Source: Heterotrichella gracilis (lineage: Eukaryota; Sar; Xanthophyceae; Tribonematales; Xanthonemataceae). From it: a stretch of 64,000 nt of DNA. Below are positions 9,522 to 21,934 of the stretch, one piece after another. The translations under genes were made by a program, and so were the position numbers. The DNA is taken from the NCBI GenBank assembly GCA_032358255.1, contig JAULBX010018636.1, forward strand, positions 17,297 through 81,296, written 5' to 3'. Each line of letters starts with the position of its first letter. Positions within the stretch are counted from its first letter, which is position 1. A model generated the notes under the pieces. It had not been told where the DNA came from, made no database searches, and saw only the letters and a list, made by a program, of their open reading frames with translations.

Positions 9522-12500
9522 ATGGTCAAGTCCGGCAGGAAGGTGAAGTGGAAGTCCAGCAAGAGTGACGAGGATGACGCTGCGCCAAAGGTGGGGGTCC
9601 CTCGGTTGCAAATTGTCTTTGACTCCTCAATATGCATGCATTGGTGGATAATGGCACGGTAGGTGCATGCACTGTCGGGGCTGCTCTGTGTCGGCCATTG
9701 GGCCTGTTAAACTAATACCAGCGTATCTAATAGGTCGTCTCTGTCCTGTTCGTTTTCAATGCGTCGCAACTCCCCAGCGTGCATGCATTGTTATCTGGTT
9801 CCGACACTGCAATGCACTCCCACCCTGTCAAGACCCTTTACTAACTGGTCTGCACGGGGACTGGTAGCATAGCACCGGCTGGTCTCCTTCAGTTCCATAT
9901 TCCTGTGTCCAGTTTGGCGTTGTGTTTGACCCATATGGGGTTGCCAGGACTGTGCAAGAACTAGCTGTAGCGTACTTATTGTTTGTTGCACTCTCTTGCA
10001 ACGTGTGGTACACTCATTGATGGGTTGTACTTTCCACGCAGCAACACAAAAAGCTTGCCAAGTTGTTGAGCAAGGTGCAGTCTCCAGGCATTGAAACCAA
10101 GAAGCTGGCCAAACTGAGGAAGAAGCTCCACAGCACGCTGCAGTCGCTCGCAGAAGAGGTGAGCAAGCAGTGGCATCAGGGGCCTATTTGGGTTGGGTAG
10201 TTCAAAACATGGCCAGGTTTGGAACTGTGGGCTGCTGGCTGAACAGGCCTAGACCCTGAAATCTAACCCTAAACCCTAACCTTTCATGGGTTCCTTCACA
10301 GGGCGGCACCTCAGACGATGATGAGGGCAACCAACCGGTGCCAAGCACAAAGAACGGTATGTAGCTTGGGCAAGGATTACATTGATAGAGATTCGTTTTG
10401 CACAAGCGCCCCGGATTATGGAAATGAAGTCACTCTTCTATTCAAGCATAAGCTGGCAAACGGCATCAGCGGTGCTATGCATAAACAATAAATTTTATTT
10501 TTTGTTGGTTGACACACTGCCGGAGGCCTGTTGCTGCTGCCTGCTGTTAAATGCACTATAGTCACTTCTTGCCGTATGTGTAGTGGGCGAGGAGGCACAA
10601 AATGCAATTGCTTTTTGTCATGGCAATGCACATTTTATTTTTCCTGCTGACCAGCGGAATTGCACTCTAAGCCATTATATGTTGCATGCGCAGGGGGCGC
10701 CACACCCCACTCGACACCGCTCAGCTGGAAGAAATCGGGAGTCAAAGGTGGGGCTATGGGTGGCTAATGGAGCCGCATCGCTGCCAGACATGTGCTGTGG
10801 CATGTTGTTCTCCCTGCATCATCATGATCACTCGTAGCAATTTGCAAGTCAGCAGGGGGGGGAGCGAGCATGGGCCATGTCATGTTACGTGAAATATATG
10901 GACGTGACTTGCGCGTGGTATACTCAAGTCATCGGCACTTCGTGCGCCATCATGACCACACACCCTTTGCCCGGTAAGCATGACCCATGGCCTAGTGCAT
11001 AGCGGATGTGCAGGCGCAAAGTATGGATCAGGATCCGAGTCATATGATGTCGTGTGTGCGCGGGACCACATACATGTTGCATAGAAGCACATTGCATCCA
11101 TTTCGCCCATCGCCACACGGGGATTAGCAGGGTGAGGATATATGGTTCACGATTTTGGGGGCAGTCCTTTTTTTTATCATCAAATAACGGTACAACATGT
11201 TTACCTCCTACATAACGTTAACAATGCAACATATCAAACTCCTATTGAATGGTGCAACATTTTACAAGTACTATCAAATGCTGTACCGTTGAAGTTCCTG
11301 CTCATTGATGGTGATTGGTGCTGTGCTTGTGGCAGGCAAGGGAGCGGTGGGCGGAGCCTTCGACCCACAGGATCTCAAAATGCGCAAGCAGCGGCAGCAG
11401 CGGTTTGCGGGCTTCGATGATGATGACAGCCAACAGGTGCGTGTCTAGGGTTATAGGGTTTCTCAGGGAATGAAATTTCTTTTGAATCCCAACCAGGTGC
11501 ATGCATCAAATGGCCTTGCTCGTTTTGCACTCGCCCCATGACACTTGCTATCAAGGAGCACAGGCTGCGCAAGCAGCGGCAGCATCGGTTCGCGGGATTT
11601 GATGACAACCATAGTCAGCAGGGTGGGTGCCTAGGGTTCCACGGTTTGATCGATGACAGCCAGTATGTGAGGCACACACAGCATGTTTTGCCACCAAACC
11701 ACCCACCCTCCTACCCACCACACAGCCCGTCCCCACCCTCCTGGCGGCCCAGCAGCAGCAGGAGGGTCCAGCATTCGGTACATGCAAGGCAAGGGAAAAA
11801 GCCTACCTGCGCCTCACCTCACCCCAAACCCTAATCATCTACAAATTCACGCACATGCACCCCTCAATATCACACACCCCACCCCATGCGCAGCCCGTCC
11901 CTACCCTCCTGGCGGCCCAGCAGCAGCAGGGGGGTCCAGCATTCGGTACATGCGAGGCAAGGGAAAAAGCCTCGTGTCCCTTTATAAGAACGCGAGCCCT
12001 TAATCATGCATCCCTCATACCGTGAAAAGTCCCTACCCACACACATGCAACCCCCACCCACCACATACCCCACAACCCCCTGCGCAGCCCGTCCCTACCC
12101 TCCTGGCAGCCCAGCAGCAGCAGGGGGGTCCCGCCTTTGGCACATGCGAAGCAAGGGAGAAGGCCTACCTGCGCCTGACCTCCCACCCCGCGCTGGACAC
12201 CATTCGCCCCCCTGACGTGCTGCGGGACGCGCTGGACATGGTGAAGAGGAAGTGGAAAGAGGTGAGTAGGGTTTAGGCTAGGGTTCGGCTGTGGTTTCCA
12301 AGGGTTCTGGGATGCGCTGGACATGGTGAAGAGGAAGTGGAAGGAGGTGGGTGGGGTTTTGCTAGGGTTTGAGGCAGGGTTTGGCTAGGGTTTCCTAGGG
12401 TTGTGGTACCCGTATGGCGCGCTGGATATGGTGAAGAAGAATTGAAAGGAGGCGGGAAGGGGTTTTGTTAGGGTGTTTTTTAGGGGTTGGGTGTGAGGGC

Positions 12501-14889
12501 TTACTTGGGGTTTAGTGCCTGCTGGGGCGCGCTGGATGTGGTGAAGAGGATTAAAACGAGGTGGGTGGGAAGTTGCTAGGGTTTGGGCTCTTGCAAGGCA
12601 TGTGACAAGGGCTACCTTGCCATGCATTCCATCCAGGGCTGGACTGCATGCCCCAGGCTGGACTGCATGCCCCAGGGGTGATGCGAGGAGGGTTCGCTTG
12701 CGTTGTGGAGGAACGGGATGGTTGTGCAGGCCTTTCATTCTCCTGCAAACGCACCCTCCCAACCACCCTAACCCTAAAGCGTGTCGCAGGGCGCGAAGTA
12801 GGCGTATGCCTGTGCACAGCCAAGTCCACTCGCCAGGACCTCTTCACCTTCAACCCTACACCCTAGGCCCCAAACCCTCTTGCAGTGCGCCAAGTACACG
12901 TACGTAAGCCTGTGTCTCCCCTGCCAGGACCTGTCCACCTTCAACAAAACCCTAAACCCTATAAACTGAACCTTAACCCCTCTTTGCAGGGCGCTGAATA
13001 CGCGTATGCCTGTGAGCAGCTCAAGTCCATCCGCCAGGACCTGGTGGTGCAGCACGTGGCAAACGGGCTGACGGTGGCGGTGTACGAAACGCACGCAAGG
13101 ATAGGTGCGGGGGAAGGGCTGGGGGGTGTTTGTGTAGGGTTTTGCGTAGGGTTTTTGTAGGGTCCAGGGGTGTTTGTGTAGGTCTGGGGGGTGATTTTGC
13201 AGGGCTTGGGAGATGTGCAGCATGTGCAGCATGTGGCAAGATGGCGGTGGCTGGCGGTGTCCACATCTACCCCCCTTGTGCAGCGGATGTGGTTGGTGAT
13301 CTGGCAGAGTGCCACCAGAGCCACAGCATCAGGGGGACTAGAATAGAACCTATTCTAGTCCTATTCTAGTCCCCCTGACAGCATGTCTATCTCTCCCTGG
13401 TTTGAGCTCGGTGTCTAGTCCCCTCCCCTGGTCACTCCCAGTGTGTTTTTGACGTCCACTTTCCCCCTTGTGCAGCGCTGGAGGTTGGCGACCTGGCTGA
13501 GTACCACCAGTGCCACAGCATGCTCAAGCAGCTGTACAAGCAGCAGGTGGGGGCTGGGGAGTGGGGATTTTAGGTTTGGGGTTTTGGGTTTTGGGGTTAG
13601 GGTTTGTGCCACAGCATGCTCAAGCAGCTGTACAAACAGCATGCTCAAGCAGCTGTACAAACAGCATACTCAAGCAGCTGTACAAACAGCATGCTCAAGC
13701 AGCTGTACAAGCAGCAGGTGGGGGCTAGGGGAGTGGGGCTGGTTTAAGGGTTTAGGGCTACCCAAGTTGCCTCCTAGTGCGTGCTGCGCGCGGTGTGTTC
13801 GCCGTCCCAAAACTCTCACAATTGGGTTCTGAAGAGTAACAAGAAAGCCTCGTGATATTGCCACCATCTCCTACTGTTTGGACATCTTACCTAAAGAGTA
13901 CTTTAGTTGAAATACTTTGAAATACTTTGTTATTTTCCCGCAGGTCCCCGGGAGCCGCTCGGAGTTTGCCTCCTATGGCGTGCTGTGCGCTCTGCGTGGC
14001 GCAGTCCGAAAACCCTAACAATTAGTCCACAAAACCTTGAGGATAAGGCCCCCAAAAACATTATTGGGAAATCCCCAAAACCCTGGCACCATCTCCTACT
14101 GGTTGGATGCCTTACCCCAAGAGTACTTTCATATTTTTTATTTTTTGGGTCTGTTGCCTACCTTGCAGGTCCCCGGGAGCCGGGCGGAGTTTGCCTCCTA
14201 TGGCGTGCTGTGTGCGCTGCGTGGCGGTGGGGGCCAGGTGGTGCAGCTGGAGCTCCAGGGGCTACAGCGCGACCTGATTGACACGCCATACGTGGCGCAC
14301 GCGCTGCAGGTGCGGAGTGGGGTGAGGTGGGGTGGACGCGGAGGGTGGAGGAGTGGGGGGGACGCACCACATATGCGGCGACCCTGTTCGTTGGAGTGGG
14401 GGTATGGTACTGGTTGTCACGTCCTGCAGGCATGCCCAATGGCATCCCGCACATGCATGACCCCTTTGCTCTCTGCGTCTCCTCCACTGGAGCACCACAT
14501 CCACGCGGTATGGAACCACAGCCGCAAACCCCTGCACCCCTCCCCCTCCCCAGGTCTGCTCCGCAGTCATGTCAGGCCACTACCACACCTTCATGGCCCT
14601 CTACCCCCACGCGCTGCGCATGACACCCTACCTCATGGACGCCCTGCTCCCCCTGGTTCGAACCCGGGCCCTGGCGGCTCTAGTTGCGGCCTACTTCCCC
14701 TCCGTGCCCTTAGGGTTTGTGGCGGAGGAGCTAGGGTTTGAGACGCCGGGGCAGGCGGTGGAGTGGCTTGAGGGCCAGGGGGCGGTGGTGGATAGGGAGG
14801 CATTTGTGCTGGACACAAAGCTGTCCAAGCAACGCGTGGCGGGGCCGCCCAAACCGGCAAGTGTTTTTGCCCGGTTGTCAAAACCCTGA
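9522..14889 (+). CDS. SAC3/GANP-domain protein (LENG8/SAC3A-like)
   Basis: Nine exons join in frame to 392 residues: 9522-9590, 10042-10158, 10302-10356, 11336-11436, 12088-12261, 12990-13104, 13476-13546, 14169-14309 and 14554-14889. The N-terminus ([19 protein letters not shown]) is basic then acidic. The SAC3 core is clear: [61 protein letters not shown] and [11 protein letters not shown], ending with a winged-helix-like segment ([13 protein letters not shown]). This order matches LENG8/SAC3A proteins, relatives of the TREX-2 scaffold that links transcription to mRNA export at the nuclear pore. It is shorter than animal LENG8 because the long N-terminal region is reduced. The introns carry many decayed copies of exon edges (separate entries). 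It converges with the amine oxidase gene. Confidence 0.87.
11560..12570 (+). repeat. Decayed exon-edge copies around SAC3 exons 4 and 5
   Basis: A copy of the exon 4 end (CTGCGCAAGCAGCGGCAGCA) lies at 11562-11620. Two copies of the exon 5 start, each with its CAG acceptor (CTCCTGGCGGCCCAGCAGCA), lie at ~11722-11830 and ~11888-11990. After the true exon 5 (12088-12261), three copies of its 3' end and donor (GCGCTGGACATGGTGAAGAG-like) lie near 12312-12350, 12418-12455 and 12528-12565. Upstream copies carry the acceptor side and downstream copies the donor side. The first exon 5 copy breaks off at CCCCAAACCCTAATC. Confidence 0.88.
12782..12947 (+). repeat. Two decayed copies of the SAC3 exon 6 start
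   Basis: Copies at ~12782-12850 and ~12893-12947 reproduce an acceptor, GCGCGAAGTAGGCGTATGCC or an equivalent, and CGCCAGGACCT. They then break off into CAACCCTACACCCTA and CAAAACCCTAAACCCTA respectively. Both are frameshifted relative to the real exon at 12990. Confidence 0.85.
13329..13378. repeat. Perfect 18-bp inverted repeat (hairpin)
   Basis: The arms at 13329-13346 and 13361-13378 are exact reverse complements (TCAGGGGGACTAGAATAG) around a 14-base loop that itself repeats part of the arm. It abuts a truncated copy of SAC3 exon 7 (13280-13330), which ends where the hairpin starts. Confidence 0.9.
13605..13720 (+). repeat. 25-bp minisatellite from the SAC3 exon 7 end
   Basis: Four tandem copies of a 25-base unit (CATGCTCAAGCAGCTGTACA plus AACAG) follow the true exon 7 end at 13546. 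The last unit is followed by a donor context (CAGCAGGTGGGGGCT) identical to the real one. A 25-base period would break the frame, so these units are unlikely to be translated. Confidence 0.9.
13944..14012 (+). repeat. Decayed copy of the SAC3 exon 8 start
   Basis: It reproduces the acceptor and GTCCCCGGGAGCCG...GAGTTTGCCTCCTATGGCG, then diverges at GTCCGAAAACCCTAACAA. The true exon is at 14169. Confidence 0.85.
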
Positions 14890-16291
14890 TGGGGTGCAGG
14901 GGCTGCGGGTGGATAGGGCTGCCAGTGCGCTGGATACCACGCTGGCGGCTGGGCCGTCAAAATCCTGGGGGGGACTGCGCCGGGGTCAAGCCATAGTGAG
15001 GATCTGGGTCCTGACCTGAAGGGTTTCTATGCCTGTCATTGATCCTTACACGGGGTTTGTGTTGGACACAAGTCATCCAGGCAACGCGGGTCATCCTGCA
15101 CATCCCAGTGGGATTGTGTTGTGTATCGAAGAAATATCAAATCCTCGTGTTTTTTTCCGGTGCACTTGTGGGTTGAGTGATCAGGAGCGTAGGTGTGTAG
15201 AGCAGTTTTAAAAGGGGTTTTCCCTAGCGTCTTTGGCTTGGCAGAGGGCCGGAAGGGGCAAAGGGGGGAGGCAGGGTTCGTGATTTGAGGTAACAGTTGC
15301 TCCAGTGGGTGCAGGGAGAACCCTTTAGGGTTAAAAACACCTGATGTACGCTGAACAACTTGTTGGTGTACGTTTTACAGGGCAATTGCTATTTTAATGC
15401 GCCTCTTTTGCTTGGAGCGCCTGAACATCGATCGACGTGCATGGAAGATGGGTTATGCGCGTAACGGTTTTCACTTTTTTTATCAGTAATGCCATAAAAC
15501 AGCTCTCTGCGCCAAGGACGCAGCAAAGCGTTAGGAGACAAATATAATGCCCAATGATTGGGCAATCCCAGAGTCTCTGTTGTGACCACGGTATCATGAT
15601 AATCGATTTTCCCCTCGTTTTGAACCAATAGTGAATGTACGTACTCACCACGTTAAACTTTGCTCATTTGATCAGTCATCACAGTTATCATCTACCCAGC
15701 AGGCCTTGCAAGGCTGATGTACATGTTGACCATTTTCTATGACATCATGTTCAACTAGACCATTTCTACAAATGTCAAAACCATTGCTGCTGCATCAGAT
15801 GATTCTCAAATCAGATATCATATGATTTAATCACACTCCTCACTTGCAAAATTGACGCTCGTTCATGAGCACATAATCGAGCACGCAATTTGACTTAACA
15901 AAGATTGTGCATTTGATCGCCTGAAATGGTTGACAGCTGTATAAAGCTGTGACCAATGAAATACATACCAGTGGAAAAATCAATTGAATTTCATCATGCA
16001 TGTCTGCATGCATGCGGACATGCATGCCTTCTGAGCAAGTCGAAATATTATTATGTCACATCTGAATCCAACATGTCATGATTCATGGTTCATAACACCA
16101 TGTGGGACCACTTCAGAGCATGCGCCACCTGGCCTGCCAGCGGCATCCATGGGTGCACCTGAGGCTCCCAAACCCACCTCCTCAACGGCAATGAACACAT
16201 ATACCGTCCCTAAGGCGCAGCATGACTGCATGGACAGGGGGTGTTGCAGATTAACCCAATAACGATCATTGCGTTGACAATCGGTAGCTGA
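14890..16291. other. Convergent intergenic region SAC3 / amine oxidase
   Basis: Two degraded copies of the SAC3 last exon follow its stop: 14900-14962 (GTGGATAGGG...GCGCTGGATACCA) and 15048-15092 (TTTGTGTTGGACACAAGTCA). A degraded minus-strand copy of the amine oxidase last exon lies at ~16120-16178. The stretch 15200-16100 is AT-rich unique sequence with no exon seen. Confidence 0.65.
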
Positions 16292-19200
16292 TCACTCCAG
16301 AGCCTGCGCCACCTGTCCTGCCGCCCATCTGCCCGACCCGTATGCACCCATCAGGCTCCCCATGTGCGTGTCATTGCACCCCTCTCCTGCAAAGAACAAA
16401 AACAATTACTCACCAAACTCTTCATTATTCTATAATATTCGATAATATTCGATAATCTTGTTACTCAATCTGAGCTCATAAAAATAAAAAAGAGTGATTG
16501 AGCAAGACACGAATTAGCATGTAGAAGTGTGCGCCCTACCTCAAATGTGAGGGCGCTGAACTTCCATACCCTCACCCACGTCCCTACCATACCTGCACAG
16601 GTCTGTTCCATACCCTCATACCTGTCCCTACCATCCATTGTGTGGATCATAATGCTAATCTCCCACACGCCCCCGCCACCTACCTGCAAAGAACACCCTC
16701 CCCTCGGGTCGCGCCAGGGTGGCGAATGCATCGATGCCAACGGGGGAGTCTGTCCCCAGCAGGGCGTGGCTGCCATAGCTGAAGGGGTCGCGGCCCCACC
16801 TGCAGAATAAATGGAGAGGGGTTATGATTTATGTTTTTAGGGTTTTAGGGTTATGCAGTGTGTCCCGTAGCTGAAGGGGTCGCGGCCCCACCTAAGGTTG
16901 GGGTATGAAAGGGGTTAGGGTTTTAGGGTTTCTTTAGGGTTATGCAGTGTGTCCCGCAGTTTAAGAGGTCGCGGCCCCACCTGGGCAAGGGAGATGAAAG
17001 GGTTTGGGTTAGGGTTTTATGGTTCAAGTGTAATCTGGTGGCTGCCGTAGCTGAAGGGGTCGCGGCCCCACCCGAGCAAGCGAAATGAGAGGATTTAGGG
17101 TTTTAGGGATTTAGAGTAATCTGGTGTATGCCATACCTGAAGGGGTCACGGCTATGGAAGGGTTTGGGGTTTAGGGTTTTAGGGTAATCTGGTGGCTTGC
17201 CATTGTTGGAGAGGTCGTGGCTGTATCTGGGGGAGAGAAGGGGTGTGAGTGGAGGGCTGAGGTTTAGGGTACAGGGGGGTGAGGGGAGGTCAGGTAGCCC
17301 ATCTTATCATTATTCAGCCTGTTGCAAGGCAGAGGTGTCGATGCAGCTTTAAACCAGCGTGCGAGGTAATAGTAATGAGCAGGTTGCAGTCCCGCGCCTT
17401 AGTGCAAGTTGCGTCTAGAAGTGGACCCTACATGCAGCCTAGGAGGAAGTTAACCCCGGCTGCGCATTACCGTATTGACAGCCCCAAAGGATGGGGCACG
17501 GGGGGTGGAGGGTTTAGGGTCTAGGGTTTCTAGCCGCAGCATGTCCAGTGGCCACTAGGCTTTGGAGGGGTTCCAGCTGGAGGTGCCTACCCTCACTGCT
17601 CCTTCTTGTTAGCCCCAGGGGAAGGGGTACAGGGGGGTTTAGGGTTTTGTGTTTTCAGCCGCCTCACCCCTGGGCACGTGCAGGACAAGTTCTGGGGTTT
17701 TTTGTTCACCCTAGGAGGGTTCTGCACGCACGCTTAAGGTGTCAAAGGCCAAATCCTGGTCCTAATCCTGCAGAATTGGGGTACCCCCCCCTCAACTGGC
17801 CGAATAGGACCAGGAGCGCGCCTTTGAAACCGCCAATGTGCGTGCAGGCCCCTACTAGGGTGGACCAGTCCCCATTGCACAGGGCGCCGGGCAGGTCAAA
17901 ACCCTAAACCCTAGATACTCAACGCCGCCCCGCCACCCTCACCTGGCGGTAATGTACTCCATTAGGTGGGCGCGCCACCGCCCCCAACTACAATGGTCAA
18001 TATACAAAGTAAAACGTTCTCAGGAATCATTGCCTAGATTATATCACAACGCCCGAGACACACATGTTTGGGGACTGCCCTGGAGAGGGTCTCAGCCGCC
18101 AAGTGGGGGCTAATCCCGTCTCCCCACCCATATAATAGCACATCCCTGCCCCTTGCGTCCCTCCCTTCCTCCATGTTGATGATGTACCTTTGGCGTGCGC
18201 AGTACCCCCCGCCCCCCATGCATTACATTTTACTGTCTCCCTCAACAAAACAACGTTAACCTGTGCAGTTGCGGCGGCTAGTCATCTTTTGAGCGGGAAT
18301 GCATGTGATTAATCTTTTATTGTTATGCATCTGCATGCATGGATCCCCCTCCCCCTCTCACCTGGTGATAATATACTCCTTAGGTGCGGGTGGCACCGCC
18401 GCCCCATACAGCCCCCGGAGCACCCCCATGACCGCAGACATTATTTGGGAGTCGTTCAGATCCTCGGCATCCCAGGCGGCTTGGCCTGCGGTCCCCAGGG
18501 ATGCGCATGAGTCGCAAAAGCAATGGAGGACCCAAACCAAGGTAAATGGTTATGCGAGTCTGCCCTGGGCCGGGGTGAATCCCGGCTTTGATATAAATAC
18601 AGATATTGGGCATTGTTTTGGTGTGCACATTTGAGATTTCAGTGATCAGGCACCCCACTGGATTGCAGTATCCTCGTGAAATTGAGGCAAATAACTATTT
18701 GGTTCATTACCTGAAATGCTGGTGGTCAGCACAGGGATCCCCGCCCGGCTGTTGTAATTCATGAGATTGCTCCATGTGCCCCCGGGCTGCCCCACCACCC
18801 CGATCCAATCCGCTGCCTTATCCCAAAATGGCCGATCAAACACCAGCCCAACCTTATTCTGAAGGCCCATGCGCAGACCCCCTATCGCCTCCTGCTTATC
18901 CCCTGGCAGGGGGGGTTGGAAGGTGATGATGTCATTTTGGAGCACCCCAAGGGGGACCGTGATAATGACGTGTTTTCCGTTGTAGGAGGTTCCATCGGTT
19001 TTGATCGTCACCCCCTGGGGGGTTTGGCGCACTCCCACCACCTTTTCGCTCAGGCGCACATCAAGCTTGAAGGCTCTGGCAAGAGAATTCAGCAGCTGCC
19101 CACAGCCACCTGCAAAACAGGCAAAAAAACATTGGAATATGTTTTGATTGCAAATTCAACATGATGTGTTTTGCATTGTGTACAATGTTAGTACCTACGT

Positions 19201-21934
19201 AGGCAATCTACGTTTACGGTAACTACTTTAGGGGTCGAGTTGTAGGCTAATTTGTTGAGACGCACGTCAAACTAGGCGCTGGCCTGGGCAGCTGACCCAC
19301 AGCCTCCTGCAAAACAGAATGAAACACCGTCCTATTCTGTAATAATTACAGCAACCGCAAGGAGTAAAAGCGTGTGAATTTGTCCGCCACCCACCTACGA
19401 TGTAGTAGTCATCTCCCCTCGTTGCCCCGCTTGAATTTGCTCCCCCTACGAGGTTGTCCAGCACGAGGTCAGCCACTTTCGCGCCATGTGTCGCCTCTGG
19501 GTCCATCCCCAGTTGGTACTCCAATGCCTGGCGATCCCCAGGGGTCAATCCTGCAGGGGCGGGGACGGTGTGTGTGGGAATTTCAACATCCGTACAGGAC
19601 ACGTTCCTCAGCATGCCATTCACAGCGCTGGTAAATTTCAACACAAGAAATGGTTTCCAAAGAAATGATAATCTGGAGTTCATTCCATGTAGGCAGATGG
19701 GTTTGACATGGTCGGTCGGTGCATGCAAGGTAGATGTAGGGTTTAGGGTTAAGGGTTTAGCATTAACTTATGCACAGACTACCCTTTACATGCAACAGTG
19801 CTTCAATGTTAGGCAGGCACACATACCGTACACAGCGCTGTAGTTTTGCCAAAACTGCTCCAGCACGTCACCCACAGTTTCCTTTGCCCCTGCCACCCCT
19901 GTTGCCACCACCTCAGCCTGCATCAGCTTCCTCCCCGCTGCACTGATGCTACCAACACCCCCTTGAGGCCCACCCGCACTTGCATCAGGCGCCGGTGCCT
20001 GTGTGGATAGCTGTGTTACGTTCACCTTGATCTTTGCTGAAGCTGAGTCTGGCACCGCTGTCATGAGTGAAGGGGCCGTGGCGGTGTGATTTGCTGCACT
20101 TGTTACATCTGCTGCATTTGTTACGTTTGTGACATTCAATGCAGCACCTGAAATTGGCACCAGGGTGCTTGCATTTGCAGCATTTGCCACATCTATGGGC
20201 TGACCGGGGACCAATTTCTCAGTTCCTGCAGGCCCCGAGGTTGCATTTGCTACCCCTTGCTCCCCTGACTCCCCAACTGTGGCAGCGGTACTGCCGGCAC
20301 CAAGAATAGTAGCCCCAACCCCTGTGGCGCTGGCATTTGCTGCATTTCCCGCAATTTCCCCCTCTGCTGGCGCGGCAGCCCCTGCCACACGCGAAACCTT
20401 GTCCAGCAGCACCGCCTCGAATGCCTGCAGAATGAGGTCCATGCGCTGGCCTGCAAGGCAGGGATTGTGCCTTTTCACATTTATTTCCCCCGATACGTTG
20501 GAACAAATGTACAATACATAAATTGTAAATGAAAGTTCAATGGTATTTACTAGTGAGCTCAGCCTGGAGATTGATGTCCAAGCTACACAGAGAGAGGGAA
20601 TGCTACATGTAATTCACAGGTTGAAAGGAAAAGCATGCTGTGCACAGCGTCAGAAGAAGGAGGGTGCTATTTCTGGACAAAATGCCAAACGTGGACAAAT
20701 ACATGACCACGCAGCCTGTGCACAATAGGCAGTGGCAAGGAGAATGTACTGAATAAAATATGCATTATCCTCCTGTCCACCGTGTTCTCTTACCTTCAAG
20801 TGGGGAAACTGCAACCGCCTGCGCCCCCACCACAGGCGCCACCACCGGCGCATCCTCCCCATCCAACTGAGAATCCGCTGGTGGGGCGGTGGGTACCCCT
20901 GTGCGGTACAGAGCGGTGGCGGCGGTGGTGCGGTTGACTGGTGCCAGTGGCAGGTTGAGGGCTGCGGCGAATGAGGCCAGGGGGTTGTGCTGCACATCCT
21001 GTGGAAAGGGGAGGTGATCAGGCGTCACCAGAGTTGATGTGGGCGGATGCTCCATATGGGATCAATATCAGCTTTGATAAGAGGTTATCAAGGTCTATGC
21101 ATCATGATCAGGTTAATCAGGGGCAATCATAGGCAATCACAACTGTTGCGCTCCGCATCTTATGAACGATCACAGGTAATCTATGGCGACCACATGCTGC
21201 ATGCTGTGTATAGGTAGAAGCCAGGAGTGATCTGATGAAGCTGAAATGATAGGATCAGCAGGCTAGCAGAAAGTGTTACCCTAACATGGGTATTGCGCAC
21301 CTCAAACCATGCCCCTCCAACGTCCACGGGGTATTGCCTCTCTTCACTGGCCCAGGTCCACACCCTGCCCCCCAGCCTATCCCTTGCCTCCAATACAATT
21401 ACAGAGAAATTGCGGCTGGCCAGATCGGCGGCAGCCGCTATGCCCGCCACCCCCCCACCGATCACAATCACATCAGCGGAGGTGGTGGTGGTGGTGGCTG
21501 CAGTGGCTGCTGTTGGCTGTGTGGTGGGTGTGCGGGTGGGTGTGGTGGGTGCGCGTTGTGTGCGCTGGGCTACAGCGGGTTGTGCCTGGGGATACGAAAA
21601 GCATATAATCAAGGAAGCATACTTATCCAGGCTGTCCCTGAAAACAAGTAAAGCATGTGCACCACATCGGCAGAATCAGAGGGTAGCTGCAGTGATGGAT
21701 TCTGCAAAGGTAGGAGGTATAAGAAAGAGCAAGAGCAGGGAGCAATGAGCAAGCTAAGAGAAGCAGGAGGTGTACCACATGACATGGTAATGAAGAAAAG
21801 GGAATTACCCTTGCTTATACCGTTTCCCCTACCATTTGCGCCAGGCAATGGTGGCAGGTTAGCAGGAGGATGGCTAGGCACAGCACCTGGCTGGCCAAGT
21901 GTGTGTGGCGCGTGGTCCCCATAGCCATGCCCAT
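16292..21934 (-). CDS. Secreted flavin-containing amine (polyamine) oxidase
   Basis: Nine exons: 21934-21833, 21585-21301, 20998-20794, 20450-19827, ~19627-19395, 19109-18711, 18485-18362, 16799-16684 and 16386-16292; about 725 residues. A signal peptide (HLASQVLCLAILLLTCHHC) precedes a Thr/Pro linker and the FAD dinucleotide motif VIVIGGGVAGIAAA with EARDRLGGRVW. Later come NKVGLVFDRPFW, containing the conserved Lys, then VLRGLYG, WGRDPFSYGSH and the C-terminal FAGEGCNDTHMGSLMG. This order is that of plant/algal polyamine oxidases, which oxidise spermidine/spermine and release hydrogen peroxide. The signal peptide implies secretion or the apoplast. Exon 4 holds a long Ala/Thr-rich insertion with eight N-x-S/T sequons. 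The exon 4/5 junction is non-consensus: the frame-keeping join falls at a 9-base direct repeat (see findings). An upstream in-frame Met at 22057 is possible, but the signal peptide favours 21934. Confidence 0.85.
16855..17225 (-). repeat. Tandem decayed copies of the amine oxidase exon 8 start
   Basis: Around five plus-strand copies of GAAGGGGTCGCGGCCCCACC, the reverse complement of the exon 8 acceptor side, occur near 16869, 16970, 17055, 17140 and 17205. Each is followed or preceded by TTAGGGTTTTAGGGTTT sequence. On the sense (minus) strand each copy runs ~25-40 bases into the exon and then breaks into CATAACCCTAAA-type sequence. Confidence 0.88.
17930..17968 (-). repeat. Decayed copy of the amine oxidase exon 7 end
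   Basis: The plus-strand sequence CACCTGGCGGTAATGTACTC corresponds to the true exon 7 end CACCTGGTGATAATATACTC at 18360. The donor GTGAGG is retained. It lies downstream of the real exon in the sense of transcription. Confidence 0.75.
19265..19312 (-). repeat. Decayed copy of the amine oxidase exon 6 start
   Basis: On the minus strand CTGCAGGAGGCTGTGGGTCA resembles the true start TGCAGGTGGCTGTGGGCAGC at 19113. It keeps an acceptor but has no continuation of the exon. Confidence 0.7.

Noticed and set aside
13605-13720. Regular 25-bp repeats considered as a possible CRISPR-like array
   Set aside because: There are no spacers; the units are direct tandem copies of the SAC3 exon 7 end in a eukaryotic intron.
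14653-14672. GGTTCGAACCC, resembling a tRNA T-loop
   Set aside because: It lies inside the coding part of the SAC3 last exon and has no tRNA structure around it.
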